Source: Halorubrum alkaliphilum
GTDB lineage: Archaea; Halobacteriota; Halobacteria; Halobacteriales; Haloferacaceae
Assembly: GCF_017873815.1 (NCBI RefSeq)
Contig: NZ_JAGGKQ010000014.1
Location: forward strand, 1 to 64,000
DNA length: 64,000 bases
Direction of reading: 5' to 3'
The translations under genes were made by a program, and so were the position numbers. Each line of letters opens with the position of its first letter. Position 1 is the stretch's first letter. The notes under the pieces are model-generated. The model was not told where the DNA came from, did no database searches, and was given only the letters and a program-made list of their open reading frames with translations. Shown here one piece after another: positions 16,474 to 24,998 of the stretch.

Positions 16474-16544
16474 GCACCGGTAGTGTAGTGGTATCACGCA
16501 ACCTTGCCATGGTTGCAACCCGAGTTCAAATCTCGGCCGGTGCA
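16474..16544 (+). tRNA. tRNA-Gly (GCC)
   Basis: Complete cloverleaf: acceptor GCACCGG/CCGGTGC, anticodon loop TTGCCAT giving GCC, T arm with GAGTTCAAATCTC. A TATA box TTTAAATA lies at 16435-16442, about 32 bases upstream. A partial copy of its 3' end lies at 16594-16609. Confidence 0.95.
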
Positions 16545-16593
16545 CTCCCTGCGGTCGTGCCCCGCCCGGCTTCCCGCTCGCATTGCTCGCGGG

Positions 16594-16609
16594 AATCTCG
16601 GCCGGTGTA
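16594..16609 (+). repeat. Partial copy of the tRNA-Gly 3' end
   Basis: AATCTCGGCCGGTGTA repeats the T-arm/acceptor 3' end of tRNA-Gly (16529-16544) with one change, 65 bases downstream. It is the size and position of an old attachment-site repeat or a slipped duplication. There is no tRNA gene here. Confidence 0.6.
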
Positions 16610-16743
16610 TTTTGCGAACAACGTGAGCGAAATCACTGTGAGTGTGAAATCCCCTCGTACGCCGCTGTCCGACAGACTGGGTCGACGAGAACTGCTTTTT
16701 GAGTGACACCGAGAGTGGGTGTCTCGATACACTGTGATGATCG

Positions 16744-16995
16744 TTTATAAGTGGACGAGCGAGATTGCTGGCGGCGGTTTATAAGTGATTGAGGGTACCG
16801 AAATCGTCTCCAAAGCCCCAGCCGTTCATTTATAAGTCGTTGACCGCGGATCGTCGATGGAGGCCTCCAAAGCCCCAGCCGACCGCAACCACACCTCACA
16901 CCTCCCCAGCCTCGTCGGCGGCCCCCTCCAGTCGCCGCCGACTCCCTCGCGCGCGTTTCTCGCGCGCGCCACTTCTTGGTTGAGCTATAAGGGTC
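16744..16995 (+). repeat. Structured intergenic repeat, copy A
   Basis: Non-coding copy with TTTATAAG at 16744, 16778 and 16829, CCTCCAAAGCCCCAGCCG at 16864-16881 (a second, near-identical copy at 16807-16824), CCTCACACCTCCCCAGCC from 16894, a GC-rich palindrome (about 16949-16968), GCGCGCCAC at 16964 and TATAAG at 16986. Spacings of 34, 51, 35 and 22 bases between these motifs recur in the copy at 41350-41839. The rest of 16545-17129 (before 16744 and after 16995) shows no gene; the last part should hold the promoter of the PiT gene. Confidence 0.8.
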
Positions 16996-17129
16996 GTCGA
17001 GACGACCGTTCGGCTCCGGGTCGACCCGACTCCTCCCGTTCGTTGGACACGCTGTCACCGCCGTACGCGGTGCGGATTCGTTTCGGAAAGCGGACTGCTT
17101 AACCGTAAGAGACGGGTTTCTTCAGACGA

Positions 17130-18308
17130 ATGGTTGAGATCCTCCTCGTCGTCGGTCTCGTCGTCGCGGCGTTCGTCGGATACAACATCGGCGGAGCGAC
17201 GACGGGCCCCGCGTTCGGCCCGGCGGTCGGCGCGGGCGTGATCTCGAAGGCGGGTGCCGCCGCGTTGATGTCCGTGTTCTTCTTCATCGGTGCGGGGACG
17301 CTCGGGCGGCGCGTCGTCGACACGCTCGGGGAGGACCTCATCACCGAGGCGGGCGTGTTCACGCTCGAATCGAGTATCATCGTTCTCTTTTTTATTGGCG
17401 GCGCGCTGTTCGTCGGGAACTACTTCGGCGTCCCGGCGTCGACGTCGATGACGGCCGTCGGCGCGATCGCCGGGCTGGGCGTCGCGACGAGCAGTCTCGA
17501 TCTGGCAGTTATGGGCGAGATCGCCATCTGGTGGCTCGTCGCGCCGATCATCGGGTTTTGGGTCTCCGGCGTCATCGGTCGATACTTTTATCCTCGGATC
17601 AACCAGTGGGTCGCGATCGAGGGCACGGAGGGACCGCTCCTGGATTTCGATCGGTCCGGCCTTCTCCCTCGCCCCTCGCTCGGCCCGAACACGACCCGTC
17701 GCGAGGTCGTCGGTGCGGTGGTCGTCGTCGCCATCGGCTGTCTGATGGCGTTCTCCTCGGGGACGTCGAACATCGCGAACGCGATCGCGCCGCTGGTCGG
17801 TGCGGGCGTCGTCGAGATGAACCCGATGATCCTGCTCGGTAGCGCGGCCGTCGCCGTCGGGGCGTTCACGATCGCGCGCCGAACGCTCGACACCCTCGGC
17901 AACGACATCACCGACCTCCCGTTGACGGCCGCCATCGTCGTCGCCGTCGTCTCCTCCGGGATCGTCATCGGGCTCTCGGCGATCGGGATCCCCGCGTCGT
18001 TCGTCATCATCGCGACGATGTCGATCGTCGGTCTCGGCTGGGGACGTGCGACGCGACCTGTTACCGTCAGCGAGGGGATCCGCGGGGACGGAGAGGCGAA
18101 CGTCTCCGTCAGCGCGCTGAAGGCCGACGAACCCGGCGACGAGGTGACGGAGATCGGCGAGGAGGACCCGGACGACATCCCGGCGGCCTCGGATCTGTTC
18201 GATCCGTCGACCACCGCGAGGGTCGTCGTGTTACAGAACGTCGTCCCGTTGCTCTCGACGATCGGCGCGTTTGTGACGTTTTACGTCCTGTTCGAGTTCG
18301 TTTGGTGA
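17130..18308 (+). CDS. PiT-family inorganic phosphate transporter
   Basis: A 392-residue membrane protein with about ten hydrophobic segments and the two inverted PiT signatures: GYNIGGATTGPAFGPAVGAG near the N-terminus and GTSNIANAIAPLVGAG near residue 210. A cytoplasmic acidic loop (about residues 320-360) precedes the last segment. It should import phosphate with a cation. No DUF47 accessory gene is adjacent. A second PiT-like gene lies at 23794-24972. Confidence 0.88.
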   Translation: MVEILLVVGLVVAAFVGYNIGGATTGPAFGPAVGAGVISKAGAAALMSVFFFIGAGTLGRRVVDTLGEDLITEAGVFTLESSIIVLFFIGGALFVGNYFGVPASTSMTAVGAIAGLGVATSSLDLAVMGEIAIWWLVAPIIGFWVSGVIGRYFYPRINQWVAIEGTEGPLLDFDRSGLLPRPSLGPNTTRREVVGAVVVVAIGCLMAFSSGTSNIANAIAPLVGAGVVEMNPMILLGSAAVAVGAFTIARRTLDTLGNDITDLPLTAAIVVAVVSSGIVIGLSAIGIPASFVIIATMSIVGLGWGRATRPVTVSEGIRGDGEANVSVSALKADEPGDEVTEIGEEDPDDIPAASDLFDPSTTARVVVLQNVVPLLSTIGAFVTFYVLFEFVW

Positions 18309-18317
18309 CGCCTCTCC

Positions 18318-18926
18318 TCACCGCCCGAATCGGCGCTGTCGGTCTTGGAAATCGAGCACCGCCCGCAGGTAATCGCGTCGTCTAAAATCGCGCCAGTTCA
18401 CGTCGGTAAAGTAGAGCTCGGCGTACACCGACTGCCAGATGGCGAAATCCGAGAGCCGCTCCGCGCCGGTTTTGATAACGAGATCCGGCTCCGCGGGGAA
18501 CACGAGCCGATCGGCGATCGTTTCTTCGTGTATCTCTTCAGGACCTATCTCTCCGGCATCGACGTCGCCGGCGAGATCCCGTACCGCGGCTGCGAACTCG
18601 GCTTTCCCGCCGAGTCCGACGTTCACCCGGATCGGCGCGTCCGCCGGCTCGGTGTCGTCCGGACCGCGGATCGACATCGGGTGCGGCGCGTCGAGCCGCC
18701 GAAACTCCCGGACCAACGACGGAACGACGGCGGGATCCAACACCGACACCGAGACGGTCACCCGCTCCGCGCCGTACTCGAACCCCCACCGTAGCGTCGA
18801 CGCCAGCGTCTCGAACGCGCCGTCGGCGAGCAGGTCCCGTTCCGTGATGACTATCGCCACGTGCGTAGGGGGAGTCCCGTCATGGAGCCGATGGCGAACG
18901 GAGAGGTACGCGTCATACAGGCCCAC
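18318..18926 (-). CDS. Cis-prenyltransferase (UppS)-like protein lacking the catalytic Asp motif
   Basis: The 202-residue product has the C-terminal half of undecaprenyl-diphosphate-synthase folds: DLVIKTGAERLSDFAIWQ, then YAELYFTDVNWRDF and a terminal RRFGR that contains an RxG. At the N-terminus the canonical MDGNRRWA is replaced by VITERDLLADGAF, and FSTENW is missing. The fold is therefore kept while the catalytic Asp motif is lost. It may be the non-catalytic partner of a heteromeric prenyltransferase, or a degenerate paralogue. Confidence 0.65.
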   Translation of the reverse strand: MGLYDAYLSVRHRLHDGTPPTHVAIVITERDLLADGAFETLASTLRWGFEYGAERVTVSVSVLDPAVVPSLVREFRRLDAPHPMSIRGPDDTEPADAPIRVNVGLGGKAEFAAAVRDLAGDVDAGEIGPEEIHEETIADRLVFPAEPDLVIKTGAERLSDFAIWQSVYAELYFTDVNWRDFRRRDYLRAVLDFQDRQRRFGR

Positions 18927-19044
18927 ACCGGCCCGTTTCGCGCGAAGCGTATAAGAGTTCGTGGGACCGCTCGGCGAGCCGACCGACGAGACGGAGTCGT
19001 CTGCGGACGAGGGATTTAATCCCGCGTCACTCTTAGCTCGTCCG

Positions 19045-19614
19045 ATGACCGATAGCTACCGTGGGGTGTTCGGCGCGATCCCCTACGCGATCCGTCACAC
19101 CGAGTCGTGGACGATGCGGGTGTACGGGATCGTCGGCGGGTTGGCGGCCGGGGCCATCGCGCTCGTCGTCACGCTCGCGCTCGTGGTCTGGATGGGCGAA
19201 ACCGCCGATGTCCAAAGCGGGACGTTCCTGTTTTCTCGCTCCTTATACGTCATCGCCGGCTTTGCGGCGGTCGCACCGCTTCTGGCCCCGTTGCTCTTCG
19301 TCGCCCGTCGCCACCGCCGAAACGACCCCGTCGCCGCCGGGTACGATCGCTGGTTGGCATACTCCGGGTTCCTGTTTCTGATCTCTCTGTACCTCGGTAT
19401 GGTCATTTCCGCCCCGGCGGATCTCCGTGACCCGACCGAGTCAACGGTCGTCTCCGCGTTATACGCGCTGCCACCGGTCTCCGGGGCCGTCCCTCCGATA
19501 GCTGCTGCCGCCGTCGTGTTCGTCACCCACTACCGCCTCCGTGGTTCCGGCTCAGCAGACGCGAGCGATGCTTCCGACTCATCCGATGTGAGTGACTCTT
19601 CTGACACCTCCTGA
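19045..19614 (+). CDS. Four-TM haloarchaeal membrane protein
   Basis: A 189-residue protein with four hydrophobic segments (about residues 28-52, 65-90, 107-127, 143-165) and a Ser/Asp repeat tail (DASDASDSSDVSDSSD). The start at 19045 is preferred because a TATA-like GATTTAAT lies about 30 bases upstream, as in leaderless genes; an upstream in-frame ATG at 18961 is less likely. Function unknown. Confidence 0.65.
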   Translation: MTDSYRGVFGAIPYAIRHTESWTMRVYGIVGGLAAGAIALVVTLALVVWMGETADVQSGTFLFSRSLYVIAGFAAVAPLLAPLLFVARRHRRNDPVAAGYDRWLAYSGFLFLISLYLGMVISAPADLRDPTESTVVSALYALPPVSGAVPPIAAAAVVFVTHYRLRGSGSADASDASDSSDVSDSSDTS

Positions 19615-19701
19615 CCCGTCCGCACACGGCTGGGTTCCCCCGACTGCGTTGGCGATGACGGCTCGAAACGCGGAAACGTCTCGACCACGTTCCTCCTCAC
19701 G

Positions 19702-20172
19702 ATGACCGATGACAAGCAGAGCACGTTCCTCGTGACACACGTCGAGTCGGAGTCGGCCGTCCTCAAGGACGTCCACGACGGACAGGTCCACACCCTGAGC
19801 TCGAATCCCGGCCTGGACGTCGACGACGCCGTCGAGGCGACCGTCGCTCCCGACCCACCGATGGAAGTCACGTATCAGGTGATCGAGGTGGCGGATCGCT
19901 GGCCGCTCTCCATCGAGCGGACTGAGGAGCCGCCGACGGTTCAGGAGCGCGAACTCGCCGCGGAGCTGTCCGTCGGCGAGTTGACCCGCGAGCCGCGTGC
20001 GGGCACGGGCGAAATTCACGTGTTGCGTCCGCCCGAGGACCGGACGGACGACGCGGTCGACGACGTGATAGACGATCGCGAGGGAACGCTGTCCCGGGCC
20101 GCCAGGCTCGGCGTGAACCGTGTGGAGATTCGCTCGGAACCGGGCGTTCTCAGCGTGCGCTATCTCCCCTGA
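19702..20172 (+). CDS. DUF5812-like haloarchaeal protein
   Basis: A 156-residue acidic protein starting MTDDKQSTFLVTHVESESAVL. An N-terminal beta domain (about residues 8-75) is followed by a helical part with REGTLSRAARLGVNRVEI. I associate it with the haloarchaeal DUF5812 family, often beside sec genes; no biochemical role is known to me. Lies 63 bases upstream of secF. Confidence 0.6.
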   Translation: MTDDKQSTFLVTHVESESAVLKDVHDGQVHTLSSNPGLDVDDAVEATVAPDPPMEVTYQVIEVADRWPLSIERTEEPPTVQERELAAELSVGELTREPRAGTGEIHVLRPPEDRTDDAVDDVIDDREGTLSRAARLGVNRVEIRSEPGVLSVRYLP

Positions 20173-20235
20173 CGCCGAACCGTTCCGATCCGGGAGATAA
20201 GAAGGCTTATTCGAGTTCACGGACGATGCGGTTCC

Positions 20236-21120
20236 ATGGGAGCGATCGAGGTACCGGAAGTCGACTACACCGACTACTCCAACCGGCAGCTCGTCGTGGT
20301 GCCGTTGGCCGTCCTCGCGCTGGCGATCATGATCATCGGCGGATGGTACTTCGTCACCGGCGCGCCGGCGAACCTCGGCTTGGAGTTCACCGGTGGGGTG
20401 GAGTTACGGATCGCTGACGACGGTAACGGGGACATCGAGGAGCGTATCGATGCGGCGTTCGCACAGGAGCCGGACTCGATCCGGTCTATCCCCGCCGACG
20501 ACGTAGTCGTCGTGACGTTCCAGGCGTCAGAAGACGATCCGGACGGCTTCGCCGGCGAACTGGAGGACCAAGCGAACGAGGCGGGACTGACGCTCGATGC
20601 TATCGATCAGGTCTCGGCGAGCTTCGCGGCCGACACGGCTCAGACCGCGATCTTCGGGGTCGCGCTCGCGTTCCTCGGCATGAGCGTGCTCGTGTTCGCG
20701 CTGTTCCGGACGTTCATTCCCTCGGTCGCCGTCGTCGCCTCCGCGTTCTCCGATATCGTCATTCCGATCGCGGCGATGAACCTGTTGGGAATCCAGATGA
20801 CGCTCGGAACCGTGGCCGCACTGCTGATGATCATCGGCTACAGCGTCGACTCGGACATCCTGCTGAACAACTCCGTGTTGCGTCGGACGGGGGACTTCTA
20901 CGAGTCCGTCAGTCGGGCGATGCGGACCGGTGTCACGATGACGATCACTTCGATGTCGGCGATGATCGTCATGGCGCTCGTCGCGACGCTGTTCGGGATC
21001 GACCTGCTCCGTGACATCGGGATCATCCTCGCTATCGGACTCGCGGCCGACATGATGAACACGTATCTGATGAACGTGACGCTGCTTCGCTGGTACAAGT
21101 TCGAGGGGGTGAAGCGCTGA
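20236..21120 (+). CDS. secF: Protein translocase subunit SecF
   Basis: A 294-residue RND-type membrane protein: one N-terminal TM, the SecF signature GLEFTGGVELRI, a periplasmic-type domain (about residues 60-125), then five TM segments with GYSVDSDILLNNSVLR. With SecD it assists release and translocation of Sec substrates at the outer face. The stop codon overlaps the secD start, as in other haloarchaea with secF first. Confidence 0.93.
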   Translation: MGAIEVPEVDYTDYSNRQLVVVPLAVLALAIMIIGGWYFVTGAPANLGLEFTGGVELRIADDGNGDIEERIDAAFAQEPDSIRSIPADDVVVVTFQASEDDPDGFAGELEDQANEAGLTLDAIDQVSASFAADTAQTAIFGVALAFLGMSVLVFALFRTFIPSVAVVASAFSDIVIPIAAMNLLGIQMTLGTVAALLMIIGYSVDSDILLNNSVLRRTGDFYESVSRAMRTGVTMTITSMSAMIVMALVATLFGIDLLRDIGIILAIGLAADMMNTYLMNVTLLRWYKFEGVKR

Positions 21121-22724
21121 TGCTCGAACCGATCAAGGACAACTGGCGGATACTCCTGTTAGTCGTATTCATAGTCGCGGCGTCCGTCGCGCTGTTCCTG
21201 CCGGCGTTCGGCCCGGAGACCGCACCCGGAGAGGACCCCGGCGAGGCTCGCCAGGGGATCTCGAACCTCCAGTACGGGCTGGATCTCGCGGGCGGGACGC
21301 GCATCCGCGCGCCGCTGCTCGGATACACCGCGACGAGCGTCGAGTTCGGCGGTGAGAGCACCGTACAGGTCGCGAGCGACGTCGCCGCCGAGCTCGACGG
21401 CGTCTCGACGCGGGACGTCACCGCCGAGCGGGACTCGGAGGACGGCGGCGAGGTGGAAGTGACCGACGCCGATGTCACCGAGGAGCAGTTCCGCGCGGCG
21501 ATGGACGCCTCCGGATACGTCTACGGCGGGATACGTAGCGGTGTTACAGAACAGACCCGCAACGCCGCCGAGGAGGTCATCCAGGAGAAGGTCAATGAGT
21601 TCGGCCTACAGGGCGGGACCGTTCGGCAGGTCCAGTCGATAACCGGCGAGTACTTCATTCTCGTCGAGGTGCCGGGCGGGGACCGTCAGAACGTGATCGA
21701 TCTGTTGGAGGAGCGTGGGACCGTCCAGATCGACATCGGTTATCCGGACGAGGACGCCGAGGACGGCCTCGCGATAGAGGAAGAGGCATTGATCCAGGAG
21801 GACTTCACCAACATCGGCACCGCCAGCCGGAGCGAGGAGGGTGACGGCGCGTACGTCTCGGTCTCCGTCATCAACGAGGCGGCCGAGGGCGAGCAGTCCC
21901 CCGCCCACCGGTTCCAGGACGCGGTCGTCGACCGCGGCGTCGCCACCTCCACCGGCGGGGCGACGTGTACGTACATGCAGGAGCCGGTCGGCGAGTCGGT
22001 CGACTCGTGTCTCCTGCTCGTCGTCGACGACGAGGTCGTTAACGCGTTCGGAATGCGTGACAGCCTCGCGGAGAGCATGGTTTCCGGATCGTGGGCCAAC
22101 GAAGGGATATTTCGGCTGACGACGACCTCCTACTCGGACGCCCAAGAGATCTCGATCAACCTGCGCGCCGGCGCGCTTCCGGCCGAACTCGACATCGCCG
22201 GACAGGGAACTTCCTCGACCATCTCGGCAGCACAGGGTGAGAACTTCCGGATCTACTCGATGATCACCGGCGTTCTCGCGGTCTTCGCGGTCGCTGGCAT
22301 GGTGTTCCTTCGGTACCGCGAGCCGAAGGTCGCGTTGCCGATGACTGTCACGGCGCTGGCAGAGGTGTATATTCTCCTCGGCTTCGCGGCGCTCATCGGC
22401 TACCCGCTCGAACTCGCGGTGATAGCCGGGTTCATCGCTGTGGTCGGAACCGGAGTCGACGACCTCGTTATCATCGCCGACGAGGTGATGAGCGAGGGCG
22501 ATGTGAACTCTCGGAAGGTGTTCGACTCGCGGTTCCGCCGCGCGTTCTGGGTGATCGGCGCGGCCGCCGCGACGACGATCATCGCTATGTCGCCGCTGAT
22601 GGTGCTCTCGCTTGGCGATCTGTCCGGGTTCGCCATCTTCACGATCCTCGGCGTCCTCGTCGGGGTCCTGATCACGCGCCCGGCGTACGGCGACATCCTC
22701 CGCCGGCTGCTGACGGTCCGATAA
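21120..22724 (+). CDS. secD: Protein translocase subunit SecD
   Basis: A 534-residue protein with an N-terminal TM (about residues 10-28), the SecD signature GLDLAGGTRIRAPL, a large extracellular region (about residues 60-375) and six C-terminal TM segments with GTGVDDLVIIADEV. It overlaps secF by one base, indicating co-translation. The large external domain carries a Cys pair (CTYM and SCLLL) unusual for haloarchaeal proteins. Confidence 0.93.
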   Translation: MLEPIKDNWRILLLVVFIVAASVALFLPAFGPETAPGEDPGEARQGISNLQYGLDLAGGTRIRAPLLGYTATSVEFGGESTVQVASDVAAELDGVSTRDVTAERDSEDGGEVEVTDADVTEEQFRAAMDASGYVYGGIRSGVTEQTRNAAEEVIQEKVNEFGLQGGTVRQVQSITGEYFILVEVPGGDRQNVIDLLEERGTVQIDIGYPDEDAEDGLAIEEEALIQEDFTNIGTASRSEEGDGAYVSVSVINEAAEGEQSPAHRFQDAVVDRGVATSTGGATCTYMQEPVGESVDSCLLLVVDDEVVNAFGMRDSLAESMVSGSWANEGIFRLTTTSYSDAQEISINLRAGALPAELDIAGQGTSSTISAAQGENFRIYSMITGVLAVFAVAGMVFLRYREPKVALPMTVTALAEVYILLGFAALIGYPLELAVIAGFIAVVGTGVDDLVIIADEVMSEGDVNSRKVFDSRFRRAFWVIGAAAATTIIAMSPLMVLSLGDLSGFAIFTILGVLVGVLITRPAYGDILRRLLTVR

Positions 22725-22784
22725 GGATCGAGCGGGTATCAACCGATCCACGTTTTTAACACCCGACGGACCGGACCCGTCGGT

Positions 22785-23294
22785 ATGCTCGTCGTTCTCT
22801 CCGACACCCACAGCACCGACGACCCGCGGCTCCGCGGGCGGACCCGAGAGGCGGTCCACGAAGCGGATCTCGTCGTTCATGCGGGCGACTTCTATCACGA
22901 ATCCGTTCTCGACGGCTTCGAGGCGGCCACCGACCGGCTTCGGGCGGTGTTCGGCAACAACGACGGGGCGACGATCCGCGATCGGATCCCGGAGGTCCGA
23001 ACCGTCGAGTACGAGGGCGTGCGATTCGCCGTGACACACAGACATCGGAGCGGCGACACCGGGCTCGTCATGCTCGGTCGCGGCCGCGACGCGGACGCAG
23101 TGATCTGCGGACACAGCCATCGGCCGCGGTTCGATGACTCGACCGATCTGCCGATCCTGAACCCGGGGAGTCACGCCCAGCCGCGAGGAAATCGCCCGGC
23201 ACACGCGGAGCTGGAAGGGGACGACGACGGACTCGCCGGTCGGCTCGTCACTCCCGACGGCGAGGTGTTCGAGCGGTTCCGGATCGAGTTCTGA
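22785..23294 (+). CDS. YfcE/MJ0936-type metallophosphoesterase
   Basis: A 169-residue protein with all metal-binding motifs of the small phosphoesterases: VVLSDTHS, VHAGDF, FGNNDG, VTHRHR, GHSHRPRF and NPGSHAQPRG. Members hydrolyse cAMP-like or generic phosphodiester substrates with two divalent metals. Transcribed from its own TATA (TTTTTAAC at 22753-22760), just after secD. Confidence 0.88.
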   Translation: MLVVLSDTHSTDDPRLRGRTREAVHEADLVVHAGDFYHESVLDGFEAATDRLRAVFGNNDGATIRDRIPEVRTVEYEGVRFAVTHRHRSGDTGLVMLGRGRDADAVICGHSHRPRFDDSTDLPILNPGSHAQPRGNRPAHAELEGDDDGLAGRLVTPDGEVFERFRIEF

Positions 23295-23516
23295 CGAGCG
23301 AGGGCGACCCTCGACTTCGGCCCGGAGAGACGGTATCGATTCGGACGGGGAGCCTTCGGGACGCGGCGGCGTGTGCCTCTTCGTTGGCAGATTCGGTGGC
23401 TCACCGGATGGCCGGGAGGTCGGGCATCCGAGGGAGGGCCGAAGCGGAGGTCGCACCTGAACGTGTCGACGGGATCGATTTATAGGTGTCCGAGGCACAA
23501 ACGTTCGTTTTAGCTA

Positions 23517-23583
23517 ATTTCAGGCGCTAAGCCCCCTGCCTCAAGGAGCCGCCAACGGCGGCGAGTAGGCAGGGGTAGTTCAC
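23517..23583 (+). mobile_element. Solo 3' end of an IS200/IS605-family TnpB element
   Basis: The sequence has the form of a haloarchaeal TnpB 3' end. A CTCAAGGAGCCGCC run resembles a decayed C-terminal coding end, a stem CCCCTGCCT/AGGCAGGGG (23533-23541 and 23566-23574) encloses a small hairpin GCCGCC/GGCGGC, and it terminates in GTTCAC at 23583, the same end as the complete element at 38512. No transposase gene remains. The rest of 23295-23662 shows no gene. Confidence 0.5.
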
Positions 23584-23662
23584 TGTCGAGTCTCTCTCCC
23601 GTCCGTGGCTGCGGGTGGCGGTGCGTCGAAACGCACAAGTCGATGCCCACGGATCCTCGTGT

Positions 23663-23791
23663 ATGACCTCGGTGGATATCCTCCCGATTCTCGTTCTCGC
23701 CATCCTTCTCGGGTTCTTTTTCTTCGGCTTTCTCCTCGTCCGCCGGACTCTGATGGGCCTCCGTGAGGGTTACGAGGACGGGCAGCAATAG
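23663..23791 (+). CDS. 42-residue single-TM microprotein preceding a PiT transporter
   Basis: The product starts MTSVDILPILVLAILLGFFF and continues as one hydrophobic helix to about residue 25, then RRTLMGLREGYEDGQQ. Its stop is 2 bases before the ATG of the transporter gene, so the two are almost certainly co-transcribed. It has a defined TM helix and positive-inside tail; I infer a transporter-associated small subunit. Confidence 0.65.
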   Translation: MTSVDILPILVLAILLGFFFFGFLLVRRTLMGLREGYEDGQQ

Positions 23792-23793
23792 CG

Positions 23794-24972
23794 ATGGTCG
23801 TCGTCACGACGCTCACGTTCCTCGTCGCCGGTGCCGCCAGTCTGTTCATGGCGTGGTCGATCGGTGCGGGCTCGTCCGGTTCGACGCCGTTCGCCCCCGC
23901 AGTGGGTGCCAACGCTATCTCGGTGATGCGCGCCGGACTCGTCGTCGGCGTCCTCGGGTTCCTCGGCGCGGTGTTACAGGGTGCGAACGTCACGGAGGCG
24001 GTCGGGACGGAGCTGATCGGCGGCGTCACCCTCACCGCCGGCGCGGCGATCGTCGCGCTGCTTACCGCCGCGATGCTCGTCGCCATCGGCGTGTTCGCCG
24101 GCTATCCGATCGCGACCGCGTTCACGGTCACCGGTGCTGTCGTCGGCGTCGGGCTCGCGCTCGGCGGCGATCCGGCGTGGGCCAAGTACGCGGAGATCCT
24201 CACGCTGTGGATACTCACACCCTTCGTCGGCGGGGGGGTCGCCTATGTCGTCGCACGGGCGCTTATCGGCGATCGCCTTCCGGAACGGGCGCTCACCGCG
24301 ACGCTGGCCGGTGTGGTCGGCCTGATACTCGCGAACATCGGCTTCGCGCTTCTCGGTCCGGACGGCCAGCAGGCCTCGATCGCCGGAACGATCGGTACCG
24401 GGCTCGGCGTCCCGGACCTTCCGGGGACCGCCGCGGTCTCGCTCGTCCTCGCCGTCCTCGTTGCCGGCCTCGTCTACGCCGATATCGGTCGGGACCGCGC
24501 GAGCGCACAGCGACGGTTCCTGCTCGCGATGGGTGGACTCGTCGCGTTCTCGGCCGGCGGATCACAGGTCGGTCTCGCGATCGGGCCTCTCGTTCCGATC
24601 TTCGGCGATGTCGACGTTCCCCTCCTCGCGCTGCTCGTCGGTGGCGGGCTCGGCCTGTTGGTCGGCTCGTGGACCGGTGCGCCGCGGATGATCAAAGCGA
24701 TCTCACAGGACTACGCCTCGATGGGGCCGCGCCGGTCGATCGCGGCGCTCATCCCGTCGTTCGCGATCGCGCAGGCGGCGGTCGCGTTCGGCATCCCCGT
24801 CTCGTTCAACGAGATCATCGTCTCGGCGATCGTCGGTGCCGGCTACGCTGCTGGCGACGCCGGCGTGAGCCGCTCGAAGATGGGATACACGGTACTGGCG
24901 TGGGTCGCATCGCTGGTCGGATCGTTGGTGCTCGGGTTCGGCGTCTACTCCGCTGTCGCGTTCGTGATATAA
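23794..24972 (+). CDS. Second PiT-family (PHO4-like) anion permease
   Basis: A 392-residue membrane protein with about eleven hydrophobic segments and PiT-type signatures GAGSSGSTPFAPAVGANAI (residues 24-42) and FSAGGSQVGLAIGPLVPI (about 252-269). The Asn of the usual GxND motif is replaced (GSSGS and GGSQV), so the anion may be sulfate or another oxyanion rather than phosphate. Preceded by a single-TM microprotein gene. Confidence 0.78.
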   Translation: MVVVTTLTFLVAGAASLFMAWSIGAGSSGSTPFAPAVGANAISVMRAGLVVGVLGFLGAVLQGANVTEAVGTELIGGVTLTAGAAIVALLTAAMLVAIGVFAGYPIATAFTVTGAVVGVGLALGGDPAWAKYAEILTLWILTPFVGGGVAYVVARALIGDRLPERALTATLAGVVGLILANIGFALLGPDGQQASIAGTIGTGLGVPDLPGTAAVSLVLAVLVAGLVYADIGRDRASAQRRFLLAMGGLVAFSAGGSQVGLAIGPLVPIFGDVDVPLLALLVGGGLGLLVGSWTGAPRMIKAISQDYASMGPRRSIAALIPSFAIAQAAVAFGIPVSFNEIIVSAIVGAGYAAGDAGVSRSKMGYTVLAWVASLVGSLVLGFGVYSAVAFVI

Positions 24973-24998
24973 GTGCGCTCGTCTGGCGGAGATCGTCG

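Noticed and set aside
21606-23498. Long minus-strand open frame of 630 codons opposite secD and the phosphoesterase
   Set aside because: It mirrors two well-supported plus-strand genes, is rich in Arg/His/Pro as expected of an antisense shadow at high GC, and has no family motif.
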